64,000 nt of DNA, taken from contig JANOBD010000165.1 in the NCBI GenBank assembly GCA_031411495.1, forward strand, positions 1 through 64,000, in the 5' to 3' direction. Numbering within the stretch: position 1 is the first letter of the stretch; each line of letters opens with the position of its first letter. Positions 8,941-18,515 of this stretch are shown piece after piece. This DNA comes from JANOBD01 sp031411495. GTDB taxonomy: Bacteria > Planctomycetota > Phycisphaerae > Tepidisphaerales > Tepidisphaeraceae. Below the pieces are notes generated by a model that ran no database searches, was not told the DNA's origin, and saw nothing but the letters and a program-made list of their open reading frames with translations. A program made the position numbers and the translations under genes.

Positions 8941-10274
8941 GAGAACACCTCTTCCTCGTCGCGGCGGGACTTGGGCGCGCGCAGCGCCAGGAAGGTCATC
9001 GCCGTAAAGCTGAAGAACGTCGGGAAGTTCGGATCGACCGTCGTCGATTCGGTCATTCCGTGGACAATGGCGAATCCAAGGATCATCACCGCGAAGGCGT
9101 AAGCGGTGGAGCGCCGGGTGACGGCAAGACGAACGTAGCGTGCCAGGGAAGCGAGCAGGAGAAACACGTAACTCACCACGCCGACAACGCCGAGTTCCAG
9201 CAGCGTATCAAAGTAGGCGCAGTGCCCTTCGCTGATGCGGAACCAGATGCGGTTGGAGACGAACTCCGCGGCCTCGGGCGTCCAGAAACTGTCGTAGCCG
9301 ACACCGAGCAACAGGCGCGTCTGGTCGCTGCCGAGCCACTCCCGTGCGGCCGCCCAGATCTGCGGCCTGCCGGTGAGCGCCGCCGCTTGCGAGTCTTCTC
9401 GACCCATGTGGATCACGTTTGACCAGTCGTCCGGGACCGCTCCGCTCGACACCATCACGAAGAACAGACCGAGCACCGCCAACGCGCTCAGCACGAGGAT
9501 CACGATTGTCCGCCGCTCCCAGCGCAGCGCAGCAAACATCCCGATCCCAAAAAGCCCGGCGATCAAGGAGGTGCGCGACTTGGTCAGGAACATGATCACC
9601 GATGCCACGGCGAGCAATGCCAAGAATCGCAGCTGCCGGGTGCGCTCGAAATAATACAGACACGCGAAGATCAGCAGCATCGCGGTGATGCCGGAGTGGT
9701 TCGGATGTTGCAGACCCGAGAATCGATATCCGGAACGTCCATATTCGCCGGTGGCATACAACGTGTCGAAGATGATGCTGCCGATCAGCTGGATCGAAGC
9801 GCCGAGCAATGCCAGCAGCGCGAGATCGCGAACCTTGAAACTTTTGACGAAGCCGGTGGTCGCGGTCGCAACGCAGCCGAGCAGGATCAATCGCTTGCCG
9901 GTGAATGCACGATCGTTACTCCACAGGATGCTCAGGAATGCCCAGCCGATCAGGATCAGCAGCGGAAAGAGATAAACGCCGCTGATGCGGAACTTCCGAG
10001 GCGACAGGAAGATCGCGGCCGCACCCCACAGACCCATGGAGATGAACGCGATCTGCCGAATGGACCGCCCGGACTCCAGCGCGATGGAGAGCTTTCCTAC
10101 CTGCTCCTTCGAGACCGCTTCCCACCGCGAAGTGGCGCTGGGATCGTTGGTCGCCATCATGAACATGGCGACGATGAACACGCACGACAGCACGGCCGCC
10201 CATGAGAACGTGCGCGGACGCGACTCGGCTTCGAGCCCTTCGTAATCGAGGATGTTCGTATCGATCGCCGTCAT
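8937..10274 (-). CDS. O-antigen polymerase/ligase family membrane protein (Wzy-like)
   Basis: Polytopic membrane protein of 445 aa with about ten to twelve hydrophobic segments. A long periplasmic-type loop follows near residues 280-340 (GRPQIWAAAREWLGSDQTRLLLGVGYDSFW), then SEGHCAYFDTLLELGVVGVVSY. This matches the Wzy_C pattern, with a His in the loop and the ELG motif. The expected role is joining lipid-linked repeat units on the outer face of the inner membrane. It sits between the flippase and the glycosyltransferases with four-base overlaps on both sides (ATGA and GTGA), the order expected of a Wzx/Wzy pathway. Confidence 0.85.
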   Translation of the reverse strand: MTAIDTNILDYEGLEAESRPRTFSWAAVLSCVFIVAMFMMATNDPSATSRWEAVSKEQVGKLSIALESGRSIRQIAFISMGLWGAAAIFLSPRKFRISGVYLFPLLILIGWAFLSILWSNDRAFTGKRLILLGCVATATTGFVKSFKVRDLALLALLGASIQLIGSIIFDTLYATGEYGRSGYRFSGLQHPNHSGITAMLLIFACLYYFERTRQLRFLALLAVASVIMFLTKSRTSLIAGLFGIGMFAALRWERRTIVILVLSALAVLGLFFVMVSSGAVPDDWSNVIHMGREDSQAAALTGRPQIWAAAREWLGSDQTRLLLGVGYDSFWTPEAAEFVSNRIWFRISEGHCAYFDTLLELGVVGVVSYVFLLLASLARYVRLAVTRRSTAYAFAVMILGFAIVHGMTESTTVDPNFPTFFSFTAMTFLALRAPKSRRDEEEVFS

Positions 10275-11629
10275 GCCGCCGCACTCGACTTATCGGCCAA
10301 CCCGAACGCCCGCTGTCGTTGGTCGGCAGATGCCTGGAGGAAAAAGAGGATTCGTGAGGCCGACCCGATAACCTGCGCGATCACAAGGCAGATGGCGGCG
10401 CCCATCACATCCATTTCCCGGATCAGCACGACGCCCAACCCCACCAGGACGATCAACGGCCCGATGTTGGAAATCATGTCGAGCTTGGCGCGATTCAAGC
10501 TGAACAATCCACGCGACGTCGGGAAGCTCAAGCCCTGTAGCAGCATGGTTACCGCGAGCAATCCGGTGACCCGCCCATAGCCTGCGTACGCGGGGCCATT
10601 GAGACGACGGATCAGGAACTCCGCAGCGAGCGCCATGGTCAGCGCGCCCACGGAACCGAGCAGCATGAACAGCACCGAGCATTTGAGCACGTATCGACGG
10701 AAAGCCTGGAGCGGACGATCGGTGAACGCGTGCGCAATGCTCGGCCCCATGATGTTCTGAATCCCCATGATCAGCGGGTTGCCCAGATTGGCCAGCGTGA
10801 AGCAAACGCCCCAGACGCCGGCCTGCTTCGTGCCCGCTACGACGCTGATGAGCCACGGATAGAGGTACGTCCCTGCCGTCCAGAGTGTGCTGCTGAGGTA
10901 GATGTAGCGTCCGGCCGGCCAGTTGCGTTTGAAGTCGATCCACGCGCGGCGCAGGTTGGGGACGAATGCTCCCCGCGCCATGGAAAGCCACATCAGCGAC
11001 GCCATGAGATTCGCGACGGCGACGATTACCACCGCGAGCCACCAATGCGTCTTCAGCAGGCCAGTGAAGTGCGCCAGCGCAATGCCGCCGAGTTGAAGCA
11101 CCGAAACACTGATATCGAGGATGGTGGCCGTCACCGGATCGCGGGTGGTGAAACAGTAATTGCGCGCGAAGTTTCGAAGCGCGAGCGGCGCCACCGATGC
11201 CGCGCCCATGAATGCGACCACGCTGTAGCCGACGAGATTCTCATCGCCTGCGGTAAAAGCGATCACGCGGATCACCGCCGCAGCGATTGCCAGCACGAGC
11301 GTCGCCAGCAGCGAGATCGTCAATTGGTGAACAAGGATCGAACCGTTGAACGACTTTGCCCGTCCGCCTCGCAGGCCCGGCAGCTTCAGCATCTGCGGCG
11401 TCGAGACGAGGCTGTTGTGGAGTTCGGTTCCGAAGATCCAGAGCGTAAAGACGAGAAAGTACCAGCCGAACTGCGACTCGCCGTTGCGTGAGACGAAGAC
11501 GCCGGTCGCGTAGGTCGCGATGCTGAACACGCCCTGGTCAAAGAGCGTCAGGAACGTGCGCGTGTAGCGATTCATGCGCTGCGACGTCCCCCGGGCGAAG
11601 TCGAGGATGGGTTTGTCGCTGCTCGACAT
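10271..11629 (-). CDS. polysaccharide biosynthesis flippase (Wzx/MATE-like)
   Basis: Integral membrane protein of about 452 aa with around twelve to fourteen hydrophobic segments and basic inter-helix loops, the layout of the oligosaccharidyl-lipid flippase superfamily. Sequence motifs are weak in this family, so the call rests on topology, length and position directly before the polymerase (ATGA overlap). The ATG at 11629 (MSSSDKPIL) is taken as start; in-frame ATGs at 11650 and 11707 are alternatives, and no strong ribosome site separates them. The predicted role is flipping undecaprenyl-linked repeat units across the inner membrane for polymerisation by the product of the next gene. Confidence 0.78.
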   Translation of the reverse strand: MSSSDKPILDFARGTSQRMNRYTRTFLTLFDQGVFSIATYATGVFVSRNGESQFGWYFLVFTLWIFGTELHNSLVSTPQMLKLPGLRGGRAKSFNGSILVHQLTISLLATLVLAIAAAVIRVIAFTAGDENLVGYSVVAFMGAASVAPLALRNFARNYCFTTRDPVTATILDISVSVLQLGGIALAHFTGLLKTHWWLAVVIVAVANLMASLMWLSMARGAFVPNLRRAWIDFKRNWPAGRYIYLSSTLWTAGTYLYPWLISVVAGTKQAGVWGVCFTLANLGNPLIMGIQNIMGPSIAHAFTDRPLQAFRRYVLKCSVLFMLLGSVGALTMALAAEFLIRRLNGPAYAGYGRVTGLLAVTMLLQGLSFPTSRGLFSLNRAKLDMISNIGPLIVLVGLGVVLIREMDVMGAAICLVIAQVIGSASRILFFLQASADQRQRAFGLADKSSAAA

Positions 11630-11697
11630 AGGCAACCGTTCACGCGGCATGGGGCGCGACGACACTCCGTCGTGACCTGGATCAGATCTGAAGCAAC

Positions 11698-14202
11698 TCA
11701 GATCCACCGATACAGTTTTTCCGGAATCGGATACGTACGCTTGTTCAGGACCACGCCGAGCAGTCGAACGCCGCTCTCGGCGAGTCGCAGCGTGGCTTGG
11801 CGCACGACTTCGCGATTCGCCTGGTCACACTCGACCACCAGCAACGCCGCATCACACATCGCGGCGACGCGCCCCGAGGCTTCGCTGCGGGCAATGCTGG
11901 GCAGATCGAGAATGATCGCCCCGTAAGGCAGCTGAAGCGCGTTCGCGGCCGCTTCGGTCCATCGGCCGGGCTGGTGGCCGACGCTTCGCGCCCCTGCCGT
12001 CAGCAGATCCAGCTTCGGAATCGAAGTCGCCCGAACGTAGTCGCCCAGTTGCGATTGGACAACCGACTGCTTGATCCAGTCGCTGATGCCGGGCTCGTTG
12101 CTCACATCCAGCACGCCGTGCAATCCCGGGGAGGCGATGTTCGCATCGATCAGGAGCAATCGCTCCGACGATGCGCCGGCGCTCTCATCCGGCAGATATT
12201 CGAGCAGTGCGGCGCCGAGGTGGGCAGCGATCGTCGTCGAGCCTTGTCCTGGCGTGACGCCGAGCACCGCGATCGAACGCGGCATCGCGAACTCGCCGGT
12301 TGCGACGGGCGAGAAGACCAGCCGCTCCAAGGCCGAGTGACAGGCTTCGAGCAACCGCGGCGAGAGCCGAGGTGTGCCCGGCGAAGGCGGCGCGAGCGGA
12401 GCGGTCTTGGTTGCGACGGCGGCGGATCCGCCGGTCGCGTGCTCGTCCTTCCAGCGCTCCAGCGCCTCGCGTGGGGAAAGGTTCGGATCGACGGTCGTGG
12501 TCGCGGGCAGCAGATTCGCGCCCGCGCGGGCGGTGCTGCGGACGTAGCGCGCCGGACGAGGTCGCTCGGATCGCATCGGCGTCGGTTCGTGCTCGGTGAG
12601 ATCGACAATCGCCTGCGTCTCGCGGGAAAGCGTCGAGGCCGATTCGTCCGTGCTGCCCATCTTGAGCATCGGGATGGAGACGATTCGCGCGAAGCCCAGC
12701 CGCTTGAGTTCCTGCGGCCGCGAGATGTTCTGGTCCATCAGCTGCGACACGAATGCCGTCCCGAGCCCGCCGATGAGTGCGGTGAAGAAGCCGAACGCGA
12801 CGATCATTTTCCGGTTCGGGCTACTCGCCTTGGCAGGCAGGGTCGCGCTCTGCGACGCGCTGACATTGCCGACCTTGTCCTTGCCCATCGCCTGGTCGAT
12901 CGAGCTGAAGTTGCGGCCTTCGACAACCTTCTGCAGCTGTTCGACGACCATGCCTTGTTCCCTCGCCAGCTGACCCATCTTCATTTCAACGTCATTGAGG
13001 ATCGTCTGTCCTTCCTTGGCCTTGCCGATCTCCTCCGTGAGCTTCTTCAATTGGGCCTCGAGGCCCTGCTGATTCGTCCGGTCGGTGGCGAGTTGCTTGT
13101 CGAGCTCCGCCCACGTCGGATTCAGGCCGAGCACTTCAGGCTCGCTGGTCTGCTGGAGTTCCTTGAGCCGCGCCTCGGCCCGGGTGATCTGGTCCTGCAG
13201 TTGCTGGATGATCGGGCTCTCCGGCTGATAGGTTGTGAGCTTCAGGTCGAGCTCGCCTTTGAGCTTGTTCAGCTCCGTCTCGGCGGTGCTCACAACGCCC
13301 ATCGGCTCGCGCGTGGTTCGACTGAGCGCGATCTGTTTCTGTGTGGTGGTGAGCTGCGTTTCCATCGTCGCGATGCGCTGCGTTGTTGAAGCGAGCTGGA
13401 CGTTGGTGCTGTCGATGCTGGCCTGCAGTGTCGCAATCCGATTGAGCAGAATGTTCTTCTGGGTCGAGACGTCGCTGACGCCGGTCTGGTCCTTCAGTTG
13501 CTTGATCTGGTCTTCGATTCGCGCGAGGGTTTTTTGCGAATCGGCGGTGAGCCCTTGGAAGAGTTCGCCCGCACCGCTGCCATAGAGCCTGGCCCGATGA
13601 TCGAGGTAGCAGTCGACATAGGTCTGGACGATTTCGTGCGCCTGTTCCGGCGACTTGGCGTCGAAGCTGACCTTGATGACCGTGCTCATCGGCTCGGTGC
13701 GGATGTTGATATTGTTGGCAAGGACGCGGGCAGCGGCCGACTCCTGCGCGGCAAGTTTTTCACTGTCCGTGGACGGCTCTTCGTCGAGGAACGCCTGCAC
13801 ACCGAGCTTGCGAACCGTGGCGGCAACGATCTCGCGCGAACGGAAAATCTGCGCTTCGGAGTTCACCTGAGTGGACTGATCCAGCAGCGGCACCGCCTGC
13901 GGGCCGCCGGCGACGGTTGCCGTCGGCATGCTTTCGCGGCCCAGACGCACCAGAAGCTGGGCTTCGCTCGTGTATTTGCTCGGCAGCAGCAGCGCGGCCA
14001 TGAACGCGAGGAAGAAGATCGTGATGGCGACGACGGATGCCTTCACCCAGTGGCGGAAAACCACGTAGAGCAGATCTCTGGGCGAAGGGATCGGGTTCAC
14101 GGGCTGCTTGCGCTTCGACGGCCTTCGCATGCCGCGGGGGATGTTCATCATCGCGATGGGCGCGGTGCGAACTTCGATTCCGTTGGTTGATTGCTCTTTC
14201 AC
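11698..14202 (-). CDS. Wzz-type chain-length protein fused to BY-kinase-like ATPase domain lacking the Walker A lysine
   Basis: Polysaccharide co-polymerase of 834 aa. Residues about 35-80 hold the first membrane segment of a Wzz domain. A long periplasmic coiled-coil region runs to about 450 (many Leu/Gln/Lys heptads), with the second membrane segment near 470. A cytoplasmic linker of about 130 aa leads to a MinD/BY-kinase-like domain at about 635-834. In that domain the P-loop reads TPGQGSTT: the lysine of GKT/GKS is replaced by Ser, confirmed from the codons near 12250. The Walker A' (LLLIDANIASPGLHG) and Walker B (AIILDLPSI) acidic residues remain, and no Tyr cluster is present at the C-terminus. 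It probably scaffolds export with the Wza-like protein and may be catalytically inert. GTG at 14202 is the start. Confidence 0.85.
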   Translation of the reverse strand: MKEQSTNGIEVRTAPIAMMNIPRGMRRPSKRKQPVNPIPSPRDLLYVVFRHWVKASVVAITIFFLAFMAALLLPSKYTSEAQLLVRLGRESMPTATVAGGPQAVPLLDQSTQVNSEAQIFRSREIVAATVRKLGVQAFLDEEPSTDSEKLAAQESAAARVLANNINIRTEPMSTVIKVSFDAKSPEQAHEIVQTYVDCYLDHRARLYGSGAGELFQGLTADSQKTLARIEDQIKQLKDQTGVSDVSTQKNILLNRIATLQASIDSTNVQLASTTQRIATMETQLTTTQKQIALSRTTREPMGVVSTAETELNKLKGELDLKLTTYQPESPIIQQLQDQITRAEARLKELQQTSEPEVLGLNPTWAELDKQLATDRTNQQGLEAQLKKLTEEIGKAKEGQTILNDVEMKMGQLAREQGMVVEQLQKVVEGRNFSSIDQAMGKDKVGNVSASQSATLPAKASSPNRKMIVAFGFFTALIGGLGTAFVSQLMDQNISRPQELKRLGFARIVSIPMLKMGSTDESASTLSRETQAIVDLTEHEPTPMRSERPRPARYVRSTARAGANLLPATTTVDPNLSPREALERWKDEHATGGSAAVATKTAPLAPPSPGTPRLSPRLLEACHSALERLVFSPVATGEFAMPRSIAVLGVTPGQGSTTIAAHLGAALLEYLPDESAGASSERLLLIDANIASPGLHGVLDVSNEPGISDWIKQSVVQSQLGDYVRATSIPKLDLLTAGARSVGHQPGRWTEAAANALQLPYGAIILDLPSIARSEASGRVAAMCDAALLVVECDQANREVVRQATLRLAESGVRLLGVVLNKRTYPIPEKLYRWI

Positions 14203-14358
14203 GTGACAGCCCTTCGAATGGTTGCAACAAGACAGCAGCTCACGCGACGGGTCGCGCTGCCGCTGTCCTTGTCATCGACCGCAAAAGTCGATCGCTTTGG
14301 CTCAATCCCTGCCTGACACGTCCGATCATCAGGCCTACCCCGTCGATCCCGAACACGC

Positions 14359-15099
14359 TCAGCGGGTGCCGCGCGTGTCGATCGTGATCGATCCGTTCCC
14401 GACCGGCTTGGTATAGAACACGCCGGCGTCCGGAACGTTGTTGTTGATATACTGCTGCATGAACTGGTTGACTTCCACGATCTGAGTGCGCGGAACGATG
14501 ACAATATCGGTCGGTTGGAGCATGAACGGAGTCGTCGCGGCCCCCGCGTACTCGTCCTTCATGTTCACGACGTAGCCGACGCGTTTCCCGTCGCCGGCGT
14601 CGCGGCTCACGATCACCTGCTTGATGTTCGCGGTCACCAGATTGAACCCACCGCTGTAGCCGATGGCTTCCATCAGCGACATCTGGGTGGGCATCTCCAT
14701 CGGGCCGGGGCGGAGCACTTCGCCGGTCACCAGGACGCGGCGGGAATACATCCCGCGGACGATGATCGAAAGCTCCGGATACTTCAGGTGCTTGGCGTAA
14801 GCGGACTGCAGTTCCTCATCGAGCTCGCCTGGGGTCTTGCCGGCGGCATCGACGTCACCGACCAGCTGCAGGCTGATCTTCCCGTCCGGGCGGACGCGCT
14901 GCTGAATGTTCAGCTCGGGGGCATAATAGAACTTGATCTCCAGCTCATCGCCCGGCCCAAACTTCGCAGATGGCAGCGCGGAGACCGGCGGCGCCTTGTC
15001 GGCGGGAAGCGCCTTGCTGTTCACGTCGCAGCCTGCGTTCACCAGACCCAGTACCGTTCCCAGCAACACGACGCCCGTCCACTTCCCGAGATTCTTCAT
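14359..15099 (-). CDS. polysaccharide export lipoprotein (Wza-type, Poly_export/SLBB)
   Basis: Outer-membrane export lipoprotein, 246 aa. A lipoprotein signal peptide ends in the lipobox LVNAGC, with Cys at residue 24. The Poly_export domain follows (FGPGDELEIKFYYAPELNIQ, PDGKISLQLVGDVDAAGKTP), then an SLBB-like beta-grasp region (RRVLVTGEVLRPGPMEMP and PTDIVIVPRTQIVEVNQFM). The protein is shorter than E. coli Wza, as is common for this phylum. The ATG at 15099 is chosen; an in-frame ATG at 15111 would add four residues. It lies upstream of the Wzz-type gene on the same strand, 156 bases away, and would form the export channel for the glycan. Confidence 0.86.
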   Translation of the reverse strand: MKNLGKWTGVVLLGTVLGLVNAGCDVNSKALPADKAPPVSALPSAKFGPGDELEIKFYYAPELNIQQRVRPDGKISLQLVGDVDAAGKTPGELDEELQSAYAKHLKYPELSIIVRGMYSRRVLVTGEVLRPGPMEMPTQMSLMEAIGYSGGFNLVTANIKQVIVSRDAGDGKRVGYVVNMKDEYAGAATTPFMLQPTDIVIVPRTQIVEVNQFMQQYINNNVPDAGVFYTKPVGNGSITIDTRGTR

Positions 15100-15234
15100 G
15101 GCTTCGCCCATCACGTTAAGACTTTCTGCTCCGGCAAGACGTCTGGCCGGGTACCTCAAGTCTGATCGGCGAGCTTCACCGCCGTGACAACTTGGTCCGT
15201 GACCTATAACCGTACTTCTGCGATACAAACACGG

Positions 15235-15260
15235 CTGCGACGGCGTTGCCGCCGTCGCAG
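15235..15260 (-). terminator. probable terminator hairpin after the S41 protease gene
   Basis: Eleven-base perfect stem (CTGCGACGGCG with CGCCGTCGCAG) around the loop TTGC, about 75 bases past the stop of the - strand protease. The - strand sequence after the stem is CCGTGTTTGT, only weakly T-rich, so Rho-independent action is likely but not certain. Confidence 0.5.
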
Positions 15261-15333
15261 GGTGAAAAATCGTCAAATCCCGAACGCCCGTGTTTCGGAC
15301 CGTGGCAACGCCATCACATCGATGGCAGCGCCA

Positions 15334-17547
15334 TCACATCAGCGGCGCGCCGAGCAGCTGGACCTTCAGCAGCAGCACCGCCGCGCCCAGCTGCGGGTCG
15401 CTGGCAAGCAACTGCTGCTCGCGCGAGGTGAAGCCGGCCGGCAGCGTCGTCGGCAGCATCACCGGGGCGGTCCGCAGCACATCCATCTCCTGGCGAAGCT
15501 TGTTCACGTTGCGCATCTCTTCAGGCGTCATGTCGATCGTCACGTCCGGATCGACGCCCCAATCGACGCTGTCTTCCTCGCGGTGCAGACACCGCCCACT
15601 CGGCAGGTAGTAATGGCTCGTCGTCAGCTTCAGCAGCGCCTCGTTGCGTGCGATCGGGAACAGCAGCTGCACGCTGCCCTTGCCGAATGTCCGCTCGCCG
15701 ACGATCAGCGCCCGCTTGTGATCCTTGAGCGCGCCGCTCACGATCTCGCTCGCGCTGGCCGAGTACTGGTTCACCAGCACGATCGTCGGCATCGTCAGGT
15801 CGTCGCGGCTCGCGTGCGCATCGATCGGCGGGGAGGTCTCGATATTCGAAGCCGTCCTTGTCGAGACGATGTTTCCGTCGCTCAGGAACTGGTCGGCGAT
15901 GTCGGTGGCGGCATTGAGCAATCCGCCCGGGTTGGCGCGGAGGTCGAGGATGATCGCCTTGCCGTTGGAGTCTTTGATGTTCTTGATCGCGGCCTGCACT
16001 TCGTGCGAGCTTTCGCGCGTGAAGTTGGTCAGTCGGACATACCCGATGCCACTCTGCTGATCGACCATGTAATCCCACGAGCCGGCCGACTTCTGCGTCC
16101 AGCCCTTCACGCTCGCGACGTCGATCTTCGCGCGGGTGAGCGTATAGTCCTTGAGCGTGCCGTCGGGCGACTGGATCGTGAGCGTCACCTGCGAACCTTC
16201 GCGGCCGGTGATGGCTTTCACGGCCTGGTTCGTCGTCACGCCTTTGGCGCTCTTGCCGTTGATCTTGATCACGCGATCGTCCGCGAGGATGCCGGCCTTG
16301 ATCGCCGGCGAATCGGGCAGCGGGCTGACCACTTTGAGGAAACCGTCATCGTCGTTGGCGATCTGGATGCCCACGCCGATGAAGTTGCCCTGCGTGCTCT
16401 TGATGAACTCCGGCACATCGAACGGCCAGATCACGTTGGTGAACGGATCGAGAACGCTCAGCGCGCCGTTGGTAAACTCATACAGGACGACTTCATCCGG
16501 CAGCTTTACGGTCTCGCTGTTGGCCTTCAGGATTTTCTGCATCGCGTCGCTGAGCTGCGTGTAGGTTTTGAGCGCGCCGGCGGCCGTCGCATCCCGCTTC
16601 ACGACATCAAGCTGGTCGGCGAAGGCCTTGCGGACGTTCGCGTCGGCGAGGCTGGGGAAGGTGTTTTCCAGACCGTTGGTCGAGATGAGCAGCTGCAGCC
16701 CGGCAATTCCGCCGGCCGCGAGTTCCGGATACGACGTGTCGCGGAAGTAACCATCGCGTGCGTGCGTGAGCGCGTCGCGAACCATTTCCAGCTTCACGCC
16801 CTGGAGCATCTGCTTCCAGTCGAGCCGGAAGTCCGGATTCATTTCGAAGTCTTCGACCGGCTTGGTGGTCGGCTTGTCGGCGTCGAGGATCGCCGCCGCC
16901 TTCTTGCGCGACTCGGCGTCGGACTTGTAGACGGCCTCGAGCTTGTCCGGCGAGTAGATCGCCAGGAGCGTGATGCGCTTGTTCACGTCGTTGACCTTGG
17001 AGCGCCAGGTGGCGTTGATCGGCTCGATCGCGCTCAGGTCGGAGTAGAGGCGACGCGCGGTCATCCAGTCGCTGCGCTGCTCGGCGGCCGCCGCGAGTTC
17101 GCGGGTGCGCGTCATCACATCCACGACCCACTGCTCCTTGGCGAACGCGTCCTTGTCGAGCGAATACTGCGAGGCTGAAGCGGCCGCGTCGATCGCGTAG
17201 GTCTCCAGGCCCGCCTCTTCCAGCTTCTTCAAGTTGGAGACGGCTTCGTCATATTCCTTCTTGCGCTCGGCCTGGCCGGCCTTCAAGCGGGTCTGATAAT
17301 CGGCGAGCCATGTTTTCATGGTCGCTAGCGCCGGGTCGCGGCTCATCGTTTCGGCCTGGGCCAGCAACTCGCTGGTGCGGTCGAACTGCCCGACTTTCAG
17401 CGCCTGGAACGCTGCGAACTTGAGATCTTCCACCCGCGCCAGCTGTGCCGCAGGGTTTTCCTGCTGCGCGTACGTGCCCGTGGCACCCATGCCCGCGATT
17501 ACCAGACCTGCAGCCACCCACACCATCAGTCGCGATCGCTTACCCAT
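15334..17547 (-). CDS. S41 family carboxy-terminal processing peptidase with PDZ domain
   Basis: Secreted or periplasmic Ser-Lys protease of about 737 aa. The signal peptide (MVWVAAGLVIAGMGATGTYA) ends near residue 27. A long helical N-terminal region of about 330 aa follows, then a PDZ domain (FIGVGIQIANDDDGFLKVVS and SPAIKAGILADDRVIKING). The S41 core has YVRLTNFTRES, a nucleophile in NQYSASASEIVSGAL and a general base Lys in GERTFGKGSVQLLFP. The family trims C-terminal tails of exported proteins. The ATG at 17547 is preferred over the in-frame ATG at 17556, since AAGGA lies 8 bases before it; the longer reading to 18474 has no coding character. A short direct repeat (ggcaacgccatcacatc/ggcagcgccatcacatc) overlaps its stop codon. 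Confidence 0.9.
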   Translation of the reverse strand: MGKRSRLMVWVAAGLVIAGMGATGTYAQQENPAAQLARVEDLKFAAFQALKVGQFDRTSELLAQAETMSRDPALATMKTWLADYQTRLKAGQAERKKEYDEAVSNLKKLEEAGLETYAIDAAASASQYSLDKDAFAKEQWVVDVMTRTRELAAAAEQRSDWMTARRLYSDLSAIEPINATWRSKVNDVNKRITLLAIYSPDKLEAVYKSDAESRKKAAAILDADKPTTKPVEDFEMNPDFRLDWKQMLQGVKLEMVRDALTHARDGYFRDTSYPELAAGGIAGLQLLISTNGLENTFPSLADANVRKAFADQLDVVKRDATAAGALKTYTQLSDAMQKILKANSETVKLPDEVVLYEFTNGALSVLDPFTNVIWPFDVPEFIKSTQGNFIGVGIQIANDDDGFLKVVSPLPDSPAIKAGILADDRVIKINGKSAKGVTTNQAVKAITGREGSQVTLTIQSPDGTLKDYTLTRAKIDVASVKGWTQKSAGSWDYMVDQQSGIGYVRLTNFTRESSHEVQAAIKNIKDSNGKAIILDLRANPGGLLNAATDIADQFLSDGNIVSTRTASNIETSPPIDAHASRDDLTMPTIVLVNQYSASASEIVSGALKDHKRALIVGERTFGKGSVQLLFPIARNEALLKLTTSHYYLPSGRCLHREEDSVDWGVDPDVTIDMTPEEMRNVNKLRQEMDVLRTAPVMLPTTLPAGFTSREQQLLASDPQLGAAVLLLKVQLLGAPLM

Positions 17548-18515
17548 GAAGGACATCCTTGTGATTCGTGTTCCAGGAGACGAATTCGGCAATAGTGACC
17601 CGAAACGGGCACCGTTGTCCGAGACAGACATCGTACGCACGCTGCCTCTCACGTGCACCTGAGGATTCAAAACATCTTCTGCCCGCTCGACCTGAACAGG
17701 CACATTTACTTTCATCCCATCGGCACAGGAATGTTTCGGGTTTGGACGCCCAGGTTCTGAAGAAGAGGTCCTTTTTCGCATTCCGGACACGTGGTCCTGT
17801 TCGAGCGCTCCGTTTTCGGGGCGTCCTCCCGCTCTTGGGCACTCCGCCGACGTCGTCCAGCACTGGAAAACCGTGGTCACACCCTGGATCCACCCTCTGC
17901 AACGCTTTGAATGTCTTGCATTCTCTTGCATTCCGTCGCATCCGGATGCCGACCGGCCAACCCCCTTGTTCTCACAAGATTTGAGATTAGCAATGGTTAC
18001 GAGTGCGCCGGTCTGATCGACCCGCAACAGGCGTTCGTGCAAGGGGCTCTCGAACGACGCTCGTATTCGTCGGGCGCCGGTGCGGGCGATTGAAACTCGA
18101 GGACAGAACACCGCCACTACCGCTTGCGGTGCGCATTTCTGCAGTTTTGCGCAGCGCCGAAACAACTCCTCATTACGGATCATGCTGCCATACAAGCATT
18201 TGCGCGCGTCAAACCGCGAACCGATTCTCGCCGCCAGGCCCCGGCATCGGCCACCGAATCGCGTCGCATGGGTCCCGATCCACGTTCGTCCGCGGCGGTA
18301 CCAACCTTCGCTCGCTCCTGGCTTCTTCATCAGTCGGCTCCCTCTTCGCGAACTGACTCCACGCTCGTGACGCGTAGTGCGGTGCCGGGGGCGCATTTGT
18401 CGATCCGCTCTACTCGGCTCGCACCTCGGGACGCGACTGATCTCCAAACCCTCCCGCGGGTTATAACGCCGCATTCTCCTCGACCGCCTGAACGAGTTGT
18501 TACAATTTGGGCGTG
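17548..18515. other. 968-base gap without a recognised gene
   Basis: Lies between the divergent S41 protease and NfeD genes. Frames on both strands are open only in short, compositionally poor stretches, and none has a plausible start with a ribosome site. A small direct repeat (cttgcattct, cttgcattcc) occurs near 17920. The right end probably holds the NfeD promoter: TACAAT at 18501-18506 is a good -10 match lying only 10 bases before the ATG at 18516, which would give an almost leaderless message. No RNA gene was recognised. Confidence 0.4.

Noticed and set aside
15184..17178. 664-codon frame on the + strand opposite the S41 protease
   Set aside because: Low-complexity charged composition and no family pattern; the opposite strand carries PDZ and S41 motifs.
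17540..17984. Overlapping frames on both strands in the gap upstream of the S41 protease
   Set aside because: Neither shows a ribosome site, a hydrophobic core or codon bias like the neighbouring genes.
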